Shown here: positions 21,841 through 34,098 of the stretch, piece by piece
How positions within the stretch are numbered: the first letter of the stretch is position 1
Layout of the letters: every line of letters begins with the position of its first letter
Assembly (NCBI GenBank): GCA_036877525.1
Contig: JAZGTH010000005.1
Span: forward strand, 1,166,001 to 1,230,000
DNA from: Chromobotia macracanthus
Lineage: Eukaryota > Chordata > Actinopteri > Cypriniformes > Botiidae
Direction of reading: 5' to 3'
Length of the DNA: 64,000 bases
Notes under the pieces: model-generated
Told to the model about the DNA's origin: nothing
Database searches by the model: none
Seen by the model: only the letters and a program-made list of their open reading frames with translations
Translations under genes and position numbers: made by a program

Positions 21841-24800
21841 TGTTATTAAAGCAAACCTTGATCAAACATGTGATATCCTCTCTTTATCCCATTTTTCCTG
21901 TTAACCTTGTGTTATCTTTGCTTTTTTAACAATTATAGACTCCTCTCTTCTTGTCCCATCTTATCCTCTTCGTCAATAATTGAAGACGCCAGCAGCTGCC
22001 TTTGGTTCCACATTGTTTGGATCAGTGAGGGGGCCGTGGGCAGCTAAAACCAATGAGCCATATTTCAGGTCTAGAGTGGCTTGCAGTATGAGCCAACAGG
22101 CTTTGATCAGTGTCTTTCACTGTGCTTGATCATGATGGGGTCAGCTGAAGGATTACAGCCCTTTACTGCACAACACTCAACTTTACTTGCTTTTTACCTT
22201 CTTCGGTGTAAGCATGACCCTGAGTGCTACACTACCATCTCTCTCATTGTCTGATCCAAGCAGAAGCTGTGCTTCTCTTTTATCCATATCATGCTATGTG
22301 TTAGTACTTATTTTATTAGCTCATCTTAATTTAGTTATTTTAAAGAGCAACAATTAAACACAGATAAACATGATTATTTTTCAGCTATCATTGGCTTATT
22401 AAAGATAATTTGTTTCTTGTAATGTATACAGATAATACAGATCATTTCTTAATTTAAAATGATTTTGTCATTTTCAAAAAGTCAAACATAATGTCAAGTC
22501 AAACATAAATAAATCAAGTAGTTTGCCATAGTATTAAACAGAAACATTTAGCCAACATACTGTTGAAATTGTTTTTAAAAAATGATTTTTAAAAATAAAC
22601 AGTGATCAAGGTGTAAATTATATATGGTATTATATACATTTTTGTGTGATTAAATCACGTTTTATGTTAAAAATATTAAATTTTACTAAAAACTTGGTCT
22701 AAAAACATGTCTTTTAATCTAATTAAAAAGTTTTTCCATTGACACCTTCTTGGAGATCTTTATTATCCATTGACCTGCATTCATTTAATAGTTTAGTAAA
22801 TTTTAACTCAGAAGATGATCTTCAGACATCAGACTAAGACTTTAGTGTGTGGATGTGAAGCAGTTAATCATGGTGAGAGGTGAGTGTTAGGTGAGGACTC
22901 TGCTGTCCAGAGGTCACATAAACACAGCTGGGGTTGGTCCTGATTGGTTTAAAAACAGGCATGCTGTCTGTTTCAGTGTCTGGGGCTAGGCTGCACCCAC
23001 ATCCATCTCTCCTGTCTGTGTTTTTAATAAATCAGTTCATATGCGCTCATTCTATGCTAAGCTTAGATCAGAGTCTTTCAGGAACTGTGATGTGTTTTAT
23101 TCTTCAACAGATATTTATGATGTCTTGAGTTGATTCTTTTCTGTTTCTTTCTTTCTGTTTTCTTATCTATTTGGTATCTTATCTAACTAAGTAACTAAGT
23201 GTTTAAATGACAATGAATTTTAATTTACAAAAAACATTTGATTTTAATCAATTATAAATCAGCTTAGAACAGTTTCTGTTTTTTCTCTCCTTTTCTTTCC
23301 TATAGCACCTACTATACCCCCCCATGGGCAGACATGTAACAATGTTACTGAGAAATTGTATGAAAGATAAAATATGAGAACTACCTTAAAGTGATCTTGC
23401 CAAAATCTTAATTGAAAATGCTCAATGTCTCAATGTCTCAATTGGGAATAAGTTTTCGTATTGACCTTGATCCTCTGTTTTTTATAAAGCCCTTTAATTT
23501 TCTTGAGACAAGGGTCATTATTTTCTGGTGCTATATATGGGCAGATTTGACACACAGATTTGATTTAGAACTGTTTGAACTTTCTCGAAACATTGTCCTT
23601 AGACTATGAGGCATGCAAAGCGCCAGGCACAATGAATTCACGCATAATCAGGTTAAAATTGGTCATAAATTAGGATGAAAGAAAGCATTTTATCTTAAAC
23701 AGTGTGGCTTTTATTTTTTGCTCTAGATGATCTGATTTTTGTATGCTATTTTTCACCTTTATAATCAGGAATAGCAAGTGTGGGTTGTCTGCTTATGTTT
23801 TGTTTGAAATCATGTTTTTGTCTTGTTCTTTGTATCTTTTTATATGGTTTTTGCAATGCGTTACAGTGTCTGTCAGTCGCCCAGAGGGGCTGGACAGAAG
23901 TCAATTGTATTGTTGTATGCAGATGTAATTTTCTTTCACATACACTCAAAGAATAATTTATTTCTCCTCCATAGTGCCACAGCTGATTTTAACAATAACC
24001 TGTTTAATATTAAATCCTTCAGGCTCCCCCAAGGTGCATTCATATCACATGCAAAGAAGGAATCTTGCCCTGACAGGGCCAAAACAGCTGCAAAGCAGAA
24101 GACAGCATCATTATTGTATCTGTGTTACAGATGGATGACACTGCTGATGGACATGGTGAATAAACTGGCAGGGTTATAAAAAAGACAAAAGCTTATATTA
24201 CCGGTTTTCAGGAGTCTCAAGGTGTAATTTTAGTCAAATGAGCTGTTGCACAGAGCTGCATGGGGCATATAGTATGATTTTGTATAATATATGCTGACAC
24301 TGTTCAGCAGTTCTTGGGATATCATTGAATTGTCCAAACGCCATTTAAATCATATCTGGATTGGCTGGGAGTTAAAAAAAGAAACACAAACTGTTTCTGC
24401 CATGATAAAGTCTTTTACTTGTTTTATTGTGCAGATATGTTGCAAGAGAATATGAATATAGTCTGCTATAATCTGTTTGCAGTTCCTGTAGCACCCAGAC
24501 ATTTTATAATCCTCATTTTTGGTAATATATTTCTGGTCTTAACTTGATAATAACATTAAACCTTTCTGAAGCAATGAAGAGTCCCTCTCAATTATGAGAC
24601 GAATGTTCAGTGATCTGCTTTCACATATTAATCATGACATGACAATCAGGACGTTCTTGAAAGGTCAATTTGTCATGAAATTCAAGCAGCATCAGGGAAA
24701 TGTAGCAGAGAGCCCACTGCCTATCCACATTCAGCTGCTTGACCTCCATTATTCCTAAAACTTAAGCTTTAAAATTCACCCCTATGAAAATGCTGAAAAA

Positions 24801-25409
24801 AATCTGTCCTGACATACTGTTACTTTTTAATAAATCTCTAAATTACTGATATTATTATTCTCATATTTTATATTAAAAAATATATATATATTTTTTAAAT
24901 AAAGGAATTACTGTTTCACTGGTCCCTAAGCTTAACACAGACTAAATGTGAATGCTGTTTTGGTTTCTAACATTCACAGACAAAGCAATTGTCACCTGCA
25001 AACAAATTAAACAGCATTCCTCAAATGAAAAAATGTTGCTTAAAAGATGTTCTTGCACTCTCAAAAAATACTTTTTTATGGCTGTGTTGTATTTAACGTA
25101 TGGGCGCACGTTCCTGTGATGATGGACATGTATATGTTTTCATTAACTGTTTCCATTGGTAGGGCTGAACACATCTTTGTCTTCTTTCTTTAAGGGTGAT
25201 TACAGGGGCTCATTTGCCCTTTTGCCTTTAGGTGCAACAATAACATCACAAACAGTTTAGTGCTAGTTCACTTCCTCCTAATGGAGGGTGTGACAGAGTG
25301 CTAAACCCTCCTCCATGTGTTTTTACACGCAATATGATCTCCATAATGAAAGCTTTACCTAAATTATGAACCATGAAAACAAAGTAAAGCATTCATAAAA
25401 TCCAGTTTT
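21841..25409. other. unique upstream block, no gene; candidate conserved non-coding segments
   Basis: Largely repeat-free. Sub-blocks at about 21985-22200, 24590-24760 and 25195-25380 are less AT-rich and low in simple repeats, the texture expected of constrained non-coding DNA. Conservation cannot be tested from this sequence alone. Confidence 0.25.
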
Positions 25410-25439
25410 GACTAACAAGACAAAATTGTCTTGTTAGTC
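25410..25439. repeat. 30-bp hairpin palindrome
   Basis: 14-bp perfect arms around a central AA (gactaacaagacaa / ttgtcttgttagtc). Confidence 0.9.
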
Positions 25440-26023
25440 TGGAATCATAAAAATAAATACAAAATATTGTTGTATTGTAAAGAGAATCATTTAAAAAACA
25501 CACAAATCATACATTTTTTAACAGTTAGTGTGGACAGCTCTCTTATAATATGTATGACCCCCTCTCAATAAAATCATTAACTAAAGGTCAAAAATGTAAG
25601 ATCATCTACTCATTCATTATTAATATTTTTCACATTTTTGAATAATAGTAAATTTATTAAAACTATAATGTAGTTTTGGGAGTTATGTTGAAGAATAAAT
25701 TTCATATTTCATACTAAAGAAAATTCCATATAAATCAACCATGTTATAGTTTAGCATAATGTAGCCACACATTGCATATATCACCTTGCAATGATTTTTA
25801 CACAGTAATGAAGGGCTCTATGTTGGGCTCTTATTGGGTGTTTGTCATTACTCAGTCCAAGCAATCCAGTTCTAAAAAATTTTTTAAATAAAACTGTAGT
25901 TTTCTAATAACAGAAATTAAGTTGGTGTAATTACATTAAATTTCTAACTAATTTCAAACATATAAGAAAACACTTTCATATTGGAAGACTTTTGAGATCA
26001 TAAGAAACATTCAAGACAAGTGA
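25440..26023. other. spacer, nothing recognised
   Basis: Very AT-rich; no feature identified. Confidence 0.3.
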
Positions 26024-26048
26024 TCCTAAACTTTCACCGGTAGTGTAA
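26024..26048. mobile_element. Tc1-type transposon end remnant
   Basis: 'cctaaactttcaccggtagt' is one base-pattern away from the common fish Tc1-like terminal sequence (ccaaacttttgac-ggtagtgta). No partner end or transposase is visible. Confidence 0.35.
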
Positions 26049-29000
26049 TTCACCTGATCATTCTTTAGAAACCTTTGTTTGTGATTATAACAACTGAAAT
26101 TTATAACAACTAAAGTATTTTCTACCCAAAAAGCGAAACGTATTCTTTTCTTGGATACAGCTGCTTAACTCTAAAACAAAGCTGAACATACGTTAACTAA
26201 AACGATTAGAACACATCTTAATGTTGTTAAAACAGACACTACTAAAATGAAGGAAAGGACTAAATGCTAAAAATCTGTATGCTTTTGAACAAGGTACAAT
26301 GGACAATTTATGGTCTTTCACCTTATACTCAGGCCTTTGTGTCTTTCCATATGCACATCCACAATACCCTGGATGACTCTAAGGAGACAGATCTTTATTG
26401 CAGTAAGCAGGTCAGGATTTATTTTGAGTTTGAGTCATTAAGGGTGTACAGGCTTAAGAAATAACCTTCAATAATCCCTTTAATTTAAAAGACTCTCCCC
26501 TCTGTCTTGGTTCCTGTTTTCTCAGACTAAAGGAACGCCCATTCAAGTCCCTCATTGCTCTTTGCTCTGACAAGCAAACACTTTGCAGGGGCATGTAGAC
26601 ACACCTGGAGCAGACATGTTGGTAGAGAGAAGAGCTACGTTTGGCACTTTTCTCCATGGGTTTGGATGGGGGTTGGGTGTTGGGCCGGTGAATAGAAAGC
26701 TCCATAGAAATGCCACTCTGGCGCTCAGTCAGAACAAAAGCAGGCCTGAAGCGAATCTCAAGACAGGTAAAACCTGAAGACCAGCTGAGCTGTCATTCAC
26801 CGCAGAGACATCTGCTCTCCATCAGTCTGTCAGGTTTGCTAATCTCCCCTCTCAGATGCCTCCTTCCCTTTCACATTACAAATCCGGCCCATTATCCAGC
26901 CTGGCATATGAGCTACTCAAAATCTACGGTTTGTGCCATACCTTTACTTTAGTGACATTTCACTCATTTGCCCATGGACCTTAAAGCACTGATAACATAG
27001 ATATGAAAGAGCCAGATATGGGAGAATTGCCTTTCTTTGAATTATAAACATACACCATCAGTCAAAATCTTAAATAGGCCCATTCTTTAGAATAAAAGAA
27101 TAAGAATGAAGTCATCAGCACTATGAAATTACACTTAATTAAGTTTTAGGAGAATTAAAAATTAAGTTTAGGTATGGGAATTATGTTATAAGCAAAAAAT
27201 GTTTAAGTAGCCACAATTTGTGTAGATTACAGTTCCAAGGTGCATCCTGGGGTGCTTTTAAACAGAATTGCCTGGCCACTAGCAACTTGTCCTTTACCAA
27301 CTGGGCCATCTCATGAATTAAAAACAAACATACAATTTTTTTTTTTTATAATTTTAACTCCTGGACAATTTACATTTGTCAACTAAACTAATTTCAAATA
27401 TTTTTTTCAAGCTAAATGTTGAGCACATGCCATAGTAAGTTGTCCTAATCAGGTCATATAAAGAACCTTCACAGAGATGAATTGACTTACAGCAAAGGCT
27501 TAATACATTTAAGACACTGAGAAAAAACAGTGCACTGTTTCACTAAACCTGCACCTACTTTTCTGAAAATGAGGTAAGCGAGACCTCCCGTTGTGTTTGT
27601 ATTGAACTAAATCCCGAAAATCCCTCCGTTTGCAGTTTAAGTAAATTATGAGCTGAGCTGCCAGATTGAAAATATGACAGGTAAATGTTAATAATAATCT
27701 GCTTCAGAGCAAAATAACACTGTGGCTTATATAGTCATGCACGTGTGATTATATCAACTGGCAAGCAACAGCAAGTTTGTGCCATACATAAAATCTTTTC
27801 AGCACCAGTAGATTTTTATCCCTCACATTGTCAGGATTTACATGCAAAGCAGGGCTAAATCTAAGAGAGCATGTATTTGACATTTTAATTTGAACCAATT
27901 TTAGAGCCTTGATTTTTGACACATGAAGGCTTCAAAAGGCTTTATGATTCCACAGGTCTGTGTGTCTGTGTGTTAGGTGTCAGTAGAATTCATTTGACAG
28001 CAACATAAGGAAAAAGCAAAGCTCTTCACCCAAATCTAATATAAAATTGCATTCGTTAGCCATGACAGTGCCATGCCTCACCATCCCTAAAGGGATTTTG
28101 AATACATATACATGAGAGGTGCAGTTTCAGTATTCCTATCTAATTTGCAGCCAGAGGTGTGGAGGTACAGGGACGATGAGCCCAGGGCCTGTAATGGAGG
28201 CGGCCCTACATCCTAACAAGCTGCTTCAGTCTTGCATCACGGTGGCATAAATCTGCCCACCTTCTCTTCTCCTTACCTGATTTTTTCCTGGAGTAATCTT
28301 TAGACTGCTGTAAGGTTTCTCTCATCTGTTTCTCTCGTTTATAAAATGTTGTTCTGTTTTTGCCTTGCACACCCTAAACCACATTGTTAACACGCTGCCA
28401 GTCAATGTCAGAATCTGTTTGACATTTACACATATTCTCAGATGTTTTGTTTTTGGGAAATATATTATTCAGTGCAAATTGGTAGAGGAACTTAAATGGC
28501 TCTTGGTTTGGCCAAGTTGTGTTTGAAACTTACAGTGAACTCACCTCCATTACTATCAACCTCTCTGGAGTCCAGGGGTTTGACCTTTTGTTTATAGAAG
28601 ACTGGAAGGTTTTTTGACCTGCCTCTAAACTTGGTACTTACTAACACAGTTTGAGTGTATCCTGTGTGTATTCTCAGGATTATCTCTTTTTTAAGCACTT
28701 TATGATACAAAGGTGAGACTGTTTGCCATAAATGATATTATTACATTAAATGATTCAAACTTCTTTAAAGGATTCTTCTTCAGACTTTGCCACTCTTCTG
28801 TTGTAGCAAGTATGGGTGAAAACCAGAGAACTTGCCATATGAAATAATGCATTTGTAGTCCGAGACCAATAGTGAAAATGCTTGTCTTCAGCCTTTTTAT
28901 CATTTAAAAAAACATTTAAATTTAGGCAATATCACACAAGCAGGAGTGCTGTTGAACTTCAATGGGAGTAAGATTTATACTGAAAGACTTATGTTTATTA

Positions 29001-31965
29001 GTGACCTGGAATCTTTAGAATCTTACTTTTCAAAACCAAATTCTTATTAAACTGAATTTTAAGTCTCATCTAAATCTCATTCTCAGAATGCAGTTTTGGA
29101 CTTTTTAGACACAAGATGTTCACATATACATAATGCTCTAAAGCCTTCCTAAATAATCTGTTTGTTTTCACTTACATCTACATATATTATGCATTATGCA
29201 GAATTGTAAATAATCTAAGAACCAATAGTTAAATGTTAAGACTTAAACGAGGCTAAAAAGCCAGTTATTACATGGCAACAATATGCTGAAGCATTGTTCA
29301 CTGCTTTGCATTTTAGTGGACAAGCATGTGGTTGGTGTTTGTTCGTTTAAATGGATGGGACAAGCAAACATATAGATGCAATCACATCTATTTACACACA
29401 GAATTTTTTCATGTCACACTAGTCAACATAAAATGCACATTTGTCAGTAGGAGGTTTTGCTACCAAAGTAAATGGAATGGGAACGTCATTTGTTGAATGT
29501 GTGGGCATGCTCACGCAAGGTACTTAGTCAACATGACAAACTCAATAGCATTTAGAAAAATACCTGTCGAGGTATTTCACCAAATGCCAACATGAATGAT
29601 CTTTCATCACTCAACATGTCCAACCAACCAGCACATCCAGCTCTGATGAACTCAACACAGTCAGAACTCAATCATTACTCATCTCCTTTTTGAATGCAAC
29701 AATCAAGAGAAAATTCAATAATAAATTCTCACAGGTGAGGGAAGTGTCAAAGCAAACTTTTTAACTTTAAGTGTAATTTGAATTGCCATTCAAAGGTCAT
29801 GCATCTTATTTTAAAAACAGTGTATTCTTTTTTCTGTATTGAATGATGAATCAGAGAAATAAGTCAATCCCTTAACAACCCATCTTCTCCTGCAGGACAT
29901 TAATACTTTGTTATAATAATTAATTACTTAATAAGTAATAATAATTTAACTAGTAATAAATAAAACATAAATAATCAATTTTACTTTCATCCTATGAAAT
30001 GCTATGAATGCACACAATACTCATTTCATGATTATGAGCATTTGAATTATTATGCTGTGGCATGTACTTGGGTCTAAAACGCATTTGACACTTTACAAAT
30101 GTATCCTAGCAGGGCTTTTACAAAACTTGCATTTTTGAATGGTAAAAACCTGTATAAAAGCAATCTTCTCCATCTATGGTATTTGCACACTTTTCCCAGA
30201 CCAACTAATTAGCAATGAACACAAAGCTGACTGACATGTCATCCTCCTTCAACAGTTTTCTTATAATTGAAACAAACTTCTCAGTAACTTCATTACTATT
30301 ATCACCACACCATGACATTTCTCAAAGCCCACACCTTAACCTAATACAAAAAATCAACATCCTACATCGTTGTAAGTGTTATCAGACTGAACCTTCAGTT
30401 TCAACAAAGTTTGATGAATGTGATGTTTTTGTAGTCCTAGAACACATATGTTGAGTCAGGCTGTCTAATAAACTAGTAAATTAAACCCCTGTGTGATTTG
30501 GTTGTATGGCTACCATCTTGGCTGTAATTGTTTACTGGTTTACCAACTAATTAGCAAATCTAAATTGGTAAAACATTTTTTACAGGTAAACTTTACTAAG
30601 TAAATGTACTTAAGTTTAAGCTTGGATTTCTTTGAAGTCAACTACATTTTTTGTAGTAATTTTTAGGAAAATTTCTATGTACAGCTTTCCATATAAAATG
30701 TCAAATTATATGTACACATGATCAAATTGATCTGAACAATACGCAAAGTAGTTCTCTGCTTTTGTTTCCTAAATAAACCCCAGAGGTATTGAATGGAAAT
30801 GGTTTTAAGTACTTTTGTTTACGTGCCAAATAAAGCTTCAAGATATTTACCAGTCTGTGCTTTGTTACATGTACACAATAGTCAGTCTTAAAGTCCAGTA
30901 GCGGTTTTAAAGTTTGTTTCAGTCTCTAGGGAGCTGCTCCGATCAACTGTCTGTCTACTTATCTAGTCTGATGAGGTCAGATCTTAGCTGTACACAATCT
31001 AACAGATGATCATTGTAAACATAAAGCAAAAACAAACAAGCAAATAAAAATGTCTACACAGTGCTAAATTGTAGGCACCAGCCCCCTCTGCCAAAATGCT
31101 CATTTTTGTGGCTGGGAAAAAAGCAGTTTATTCAGGCTGAAGTTCTGAGTGGTTTTCTAGGAGTGAATAAGACAGACAGTGTTTAAAGGAAGACTAATCC
31201 TCAGATCAGTGATAGCCTCTTCACTGACCCTGTTGTCTGTCTCTTAGCAGGGACTAATGATATGTGGGAACTTTATGGAGATGGAGATATCCTCCTGAAG
31301 GAGGCCGGTCTGCACTGTCAGTGAGGACAGAAGTCAAGTAAACTCATTTTCTTTTATGCATATGCACATGCCTTCATGCTTGCTAGATTTCCTGTCTTAG
31401 TCTAATCTGCAGGCGGGTCTGTGTGGGCACATTTGACTTTACTTTAATGATACTATGGTGATACATTGCTGCTTTAATATAACATAAATCCATGCAGTGC
31501 CACAGACAGTACCGTTTCATTGGTAATGGTTCCCTTTATGGAATATCTCGCATTCTATTTCAGTCATACAAGGCCAAGTCCTATCTTCTTGAATGGGGTC
31601 ACAATAAAACAATATAATTCTAACCAACTATTAAAACTTAACATCGACTGTACCATAAATTATGTTTCTTAGGCTCAGATTGCACTATGAAAAGCAGTTT
31701 TTCCAGGTCACTTCAACTACTGCACATGTGCAAAGACTATCAAGTACCTCACAATACAGTGTACAAAGCCCCTCCCCTAAACAAATCATTAGTGTTTAGA
31801 GACTAATGATTGGCTCTTTTTATTGGAAGGCGTACCATCATTCGCTAGAGCGTACATATTAAGCATTACACTTCCCCCCTAAATGTTAATAGAACTGCAG
31901 CATCTGCTAGAAAGTAGTTGGTCAGAACATTGCAGCATCTGCTAGAAAATACCTGCCTAATAGAA
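26049..31965. other. long unique upstream block, no gene
   Basis: About 5.9 kb without a recognisable transposon. GC-balanced sub-blocks at about 26465-26950, 27540-27740, 28140-28270 and 31190-31340 stand out from the AT-rich background. They contain no convincing coding exon and are listed as enhancer candidates only because of position upstream of pitx1. Confidence 0.25.
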
Positions 31966-32310
31966 TATCTACAGTAGATATTCTCAACATACAAACGTGA
32001 GTAATGTAAAAAAAAATCTTAATATAGCAGCAAGCAACGATGATGTGTCACTATGGTACCACCTGGTGCTTCTCAGAAAACAATGAATGGTTGTCACATG
32101 CATTTATAATTAAGGACTATTTATAAAAGTATGTAAATCTGTTTAAGTGATACACTTCCTGCTGCCAGTTGATGGTGTTATGACTGTGACTCACAAGTTA
32201 TTTAATGCAGAATATATAAGATATTTCCTGTTTGTCATTACATTACCTTGCCATAACAAAAATCCATGCACAATTTTGATTATTCATTGTCTCTTCCTTA
32301 TTCTGACAAA
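31966..32310. repeat. interspersed repeat family D fragment
   Basis: Contains 'gcagcaagcaacgatgatg' and 'acttcctgctgccagttgat', wording shared with the larger copy at 42130-43060 ('gccaccaactggcaacagga' in reverse complement). Confidence 0.45.
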
Positions 32311-33173
32311 GTGTGAAGTAAGGTGAAGTTTAGTCAAAAGGTGGTGCTATAGAGCCCCACCACACCTATGTCATGTTTATGCCCAACGACTGGCCACTAT
32401 TAAGACTAAGTCTGGCCACAGACTTTAAATTCCAGAGCCATTCCTGACCAGTACACCACTCCCAGAATGGATGACGCTCTGGACTGTCTGTCTGGGAGTA
32501 AATGATTGTCTGTCTTAGACTTGTGCAATGGCTATTATCAGATCGAGATGGCTAAGGAGAACAATGAGAAGCTTTTATCTGTCCTCTTGGTTTTTACCAG
32601 TTTGAGCAGATGCCACAGGGAATCACTTGGGCTCCAGCAACATTTCAGCGGTTAATGGAGTGGGAAGTTGGAGATATGCATCTTCTTCTTTCGTGAATTT
32701 TGCGGGTTTAAGCAAGCGGGTTTTTGCCTGACCACTGACTGAATTGACCAAAGGCTATCCGCCGGTCAAAGGCCAAACTAAAGCCAAACTCACACTTTCG
32801 ACGAATCCTACAGTAGGCTGGTGGATCAGCTGGGTGTTTGTCCAGAAAGCATTCCCTTTGTGTACGTTTGCCCAGCACAGTTGGAAATTGGACAGAAAGA
32901 GCAGTTGTGCAACTAAGACTTGAGATTGGCACAAGATCAAGACCCCATCATTGGTTCTGTGAAACAGGAAGCAAAGGCATATACCTACCCCTACAAAGAG
33001 TTCTAACCCCTCTATGGCTTTGTTACAGCAACAGGATTGTTGGTCATATGCAACAGGAAGTTGGTCATATGCCACAACCTCTTGTCAAAAGCAATGGGCC
33101 TATAGATCTGATCTGCAATGATTTTCTGTCCATCAAACCTGACCTGAGGTTGGAATTGCCAATGTTCTGGTCC

Positions 33174-33459
33174 ACTCTGACCAGGGACATGACTTTGAAA
33201 GTAGGCTTTTTAAAGAGCTCCTTAAAATCATTATTACCCAACATCACTGAACCCAGAGTCACACTAGCATTGTAAACCTCCATGCTGGTATAAGACCAGA
33301 AAGATAGTAACAAGTACGCACCCGCAACGGATCCTTTGGGGGTTGTAAAATGTTCTTCGCTTCATAGATGTTATGCCTTATCAGCACTGTACAAATTCTA
33401 CCTACTCTGACCAGGGACATGACTTTGAAAGTAGGCTTTTTAAAGAGCTCCTTAAAATC
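33174..33459 (+). repeat. 56-bp exact direct repeat within the Gypsy integrase relic
   Basis: 33174-33229 and 33404-33459 are identical, starting 'actctgaccagggacatg' and ending 'gctccttaaaatc'. They are offset by 230 bp. The second copy sits in the expected integrase position. Confidence 0.9.
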
Positions 33460-33630
33460 CTTGGAATTCATAATTCAGAACATCACTGTACCATCCTCAA
33501 GGAGATCCACAGCTGGAGCATTGTAACCGGACACTCCTCTCCATGCTGGGTATCCTAGATCTTGCCAAGAAAAAATGATGGCGCCAAAGTATCAGTCACA
33601 TAGTACATATGAGACCGCTCCAGCATTTGT

Positions 33631-33740
33631 TTTTAGAGGGGGGCCTTGGGGGGGGGGGGGGGGTTTTTTTTTTTTTTTAGGGGGGGGGGGGGGGCCCGGG
33701 GTTTTTTTTTTTTTTTTGGTTTTTTTTTTGTTTTGTTGGC
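33631..33740. repeat. G/T homopolymer block
   Basis: Alternating long runs: 16 G (33648-33663), 15 T, A, 15 G (33680-33694), CCC, 4 G, 16 T (33702-33717), GG, 10 T. It interrupts the integrase relic. Confidence 0.95.
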
Positions 33741-34098
33741 ACACAACTGTACTAAAAATAAAACAACTGGATACTCATCTTATTTCCTGTTTTTTGGGAG
33801 AGAGGATTGTATTCCAGTAGATGTGTGCTTCTAGGACTTCAGGGGACGGTGTGAGAGGACAGAAACATCAACAGTATGTTAAAACCCTTAATCCTTGTAT
33901 ATAGGTATATGCTTGTACAAATTCTACCCCTGTACATATATCCCTCCTACCTCCCTTGCTCTTTTAGCTCTTTTTAGCTTACATTAGTAATCACATAATA
34001 ATGATAATAAGATCAGAAGTTCTGTTACATATATACATGTTAATGCATGGTTTATGAATAAAGGGTTGGCTGAACTGATTAAAACTACAATATCATAT

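Larger units (their letters stand above)
32395..33900 (+). mobile_element. degenerate Gypsy-type retrotransposon fragment (RT and integrase)
   Basis: Plus-strand relic. A reverse-transcriptase start is at about 32400-32660 (IPDQYTTPRMDDALDC, GYYQIEM, then after a shift LGFYQFEQMPQGI and ATFQRLME). Linker sequence like LAQDQDPIIGSVKQ lies at about 32915-32970. The integrase core is at about 33080-33640 (GPIDLICNDFLSI, SDQGHDFESRLFKELL), with its C-terminal part after an interruption (KNKTTGYSSYFLFFGRE, 33750-33810). Most of the RT palm and RNase H are missing. A 56-bp stretch of integrase is present twice, and a G/T homopolymer block sits inside the frame. Inactive. Confidence 0.75.

Noticed and set aside
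33575..33834. Gly/Phe-rich frames over the G/T block
   Set aside because: Low-complexity translation of homopolymer runs, not a protein.
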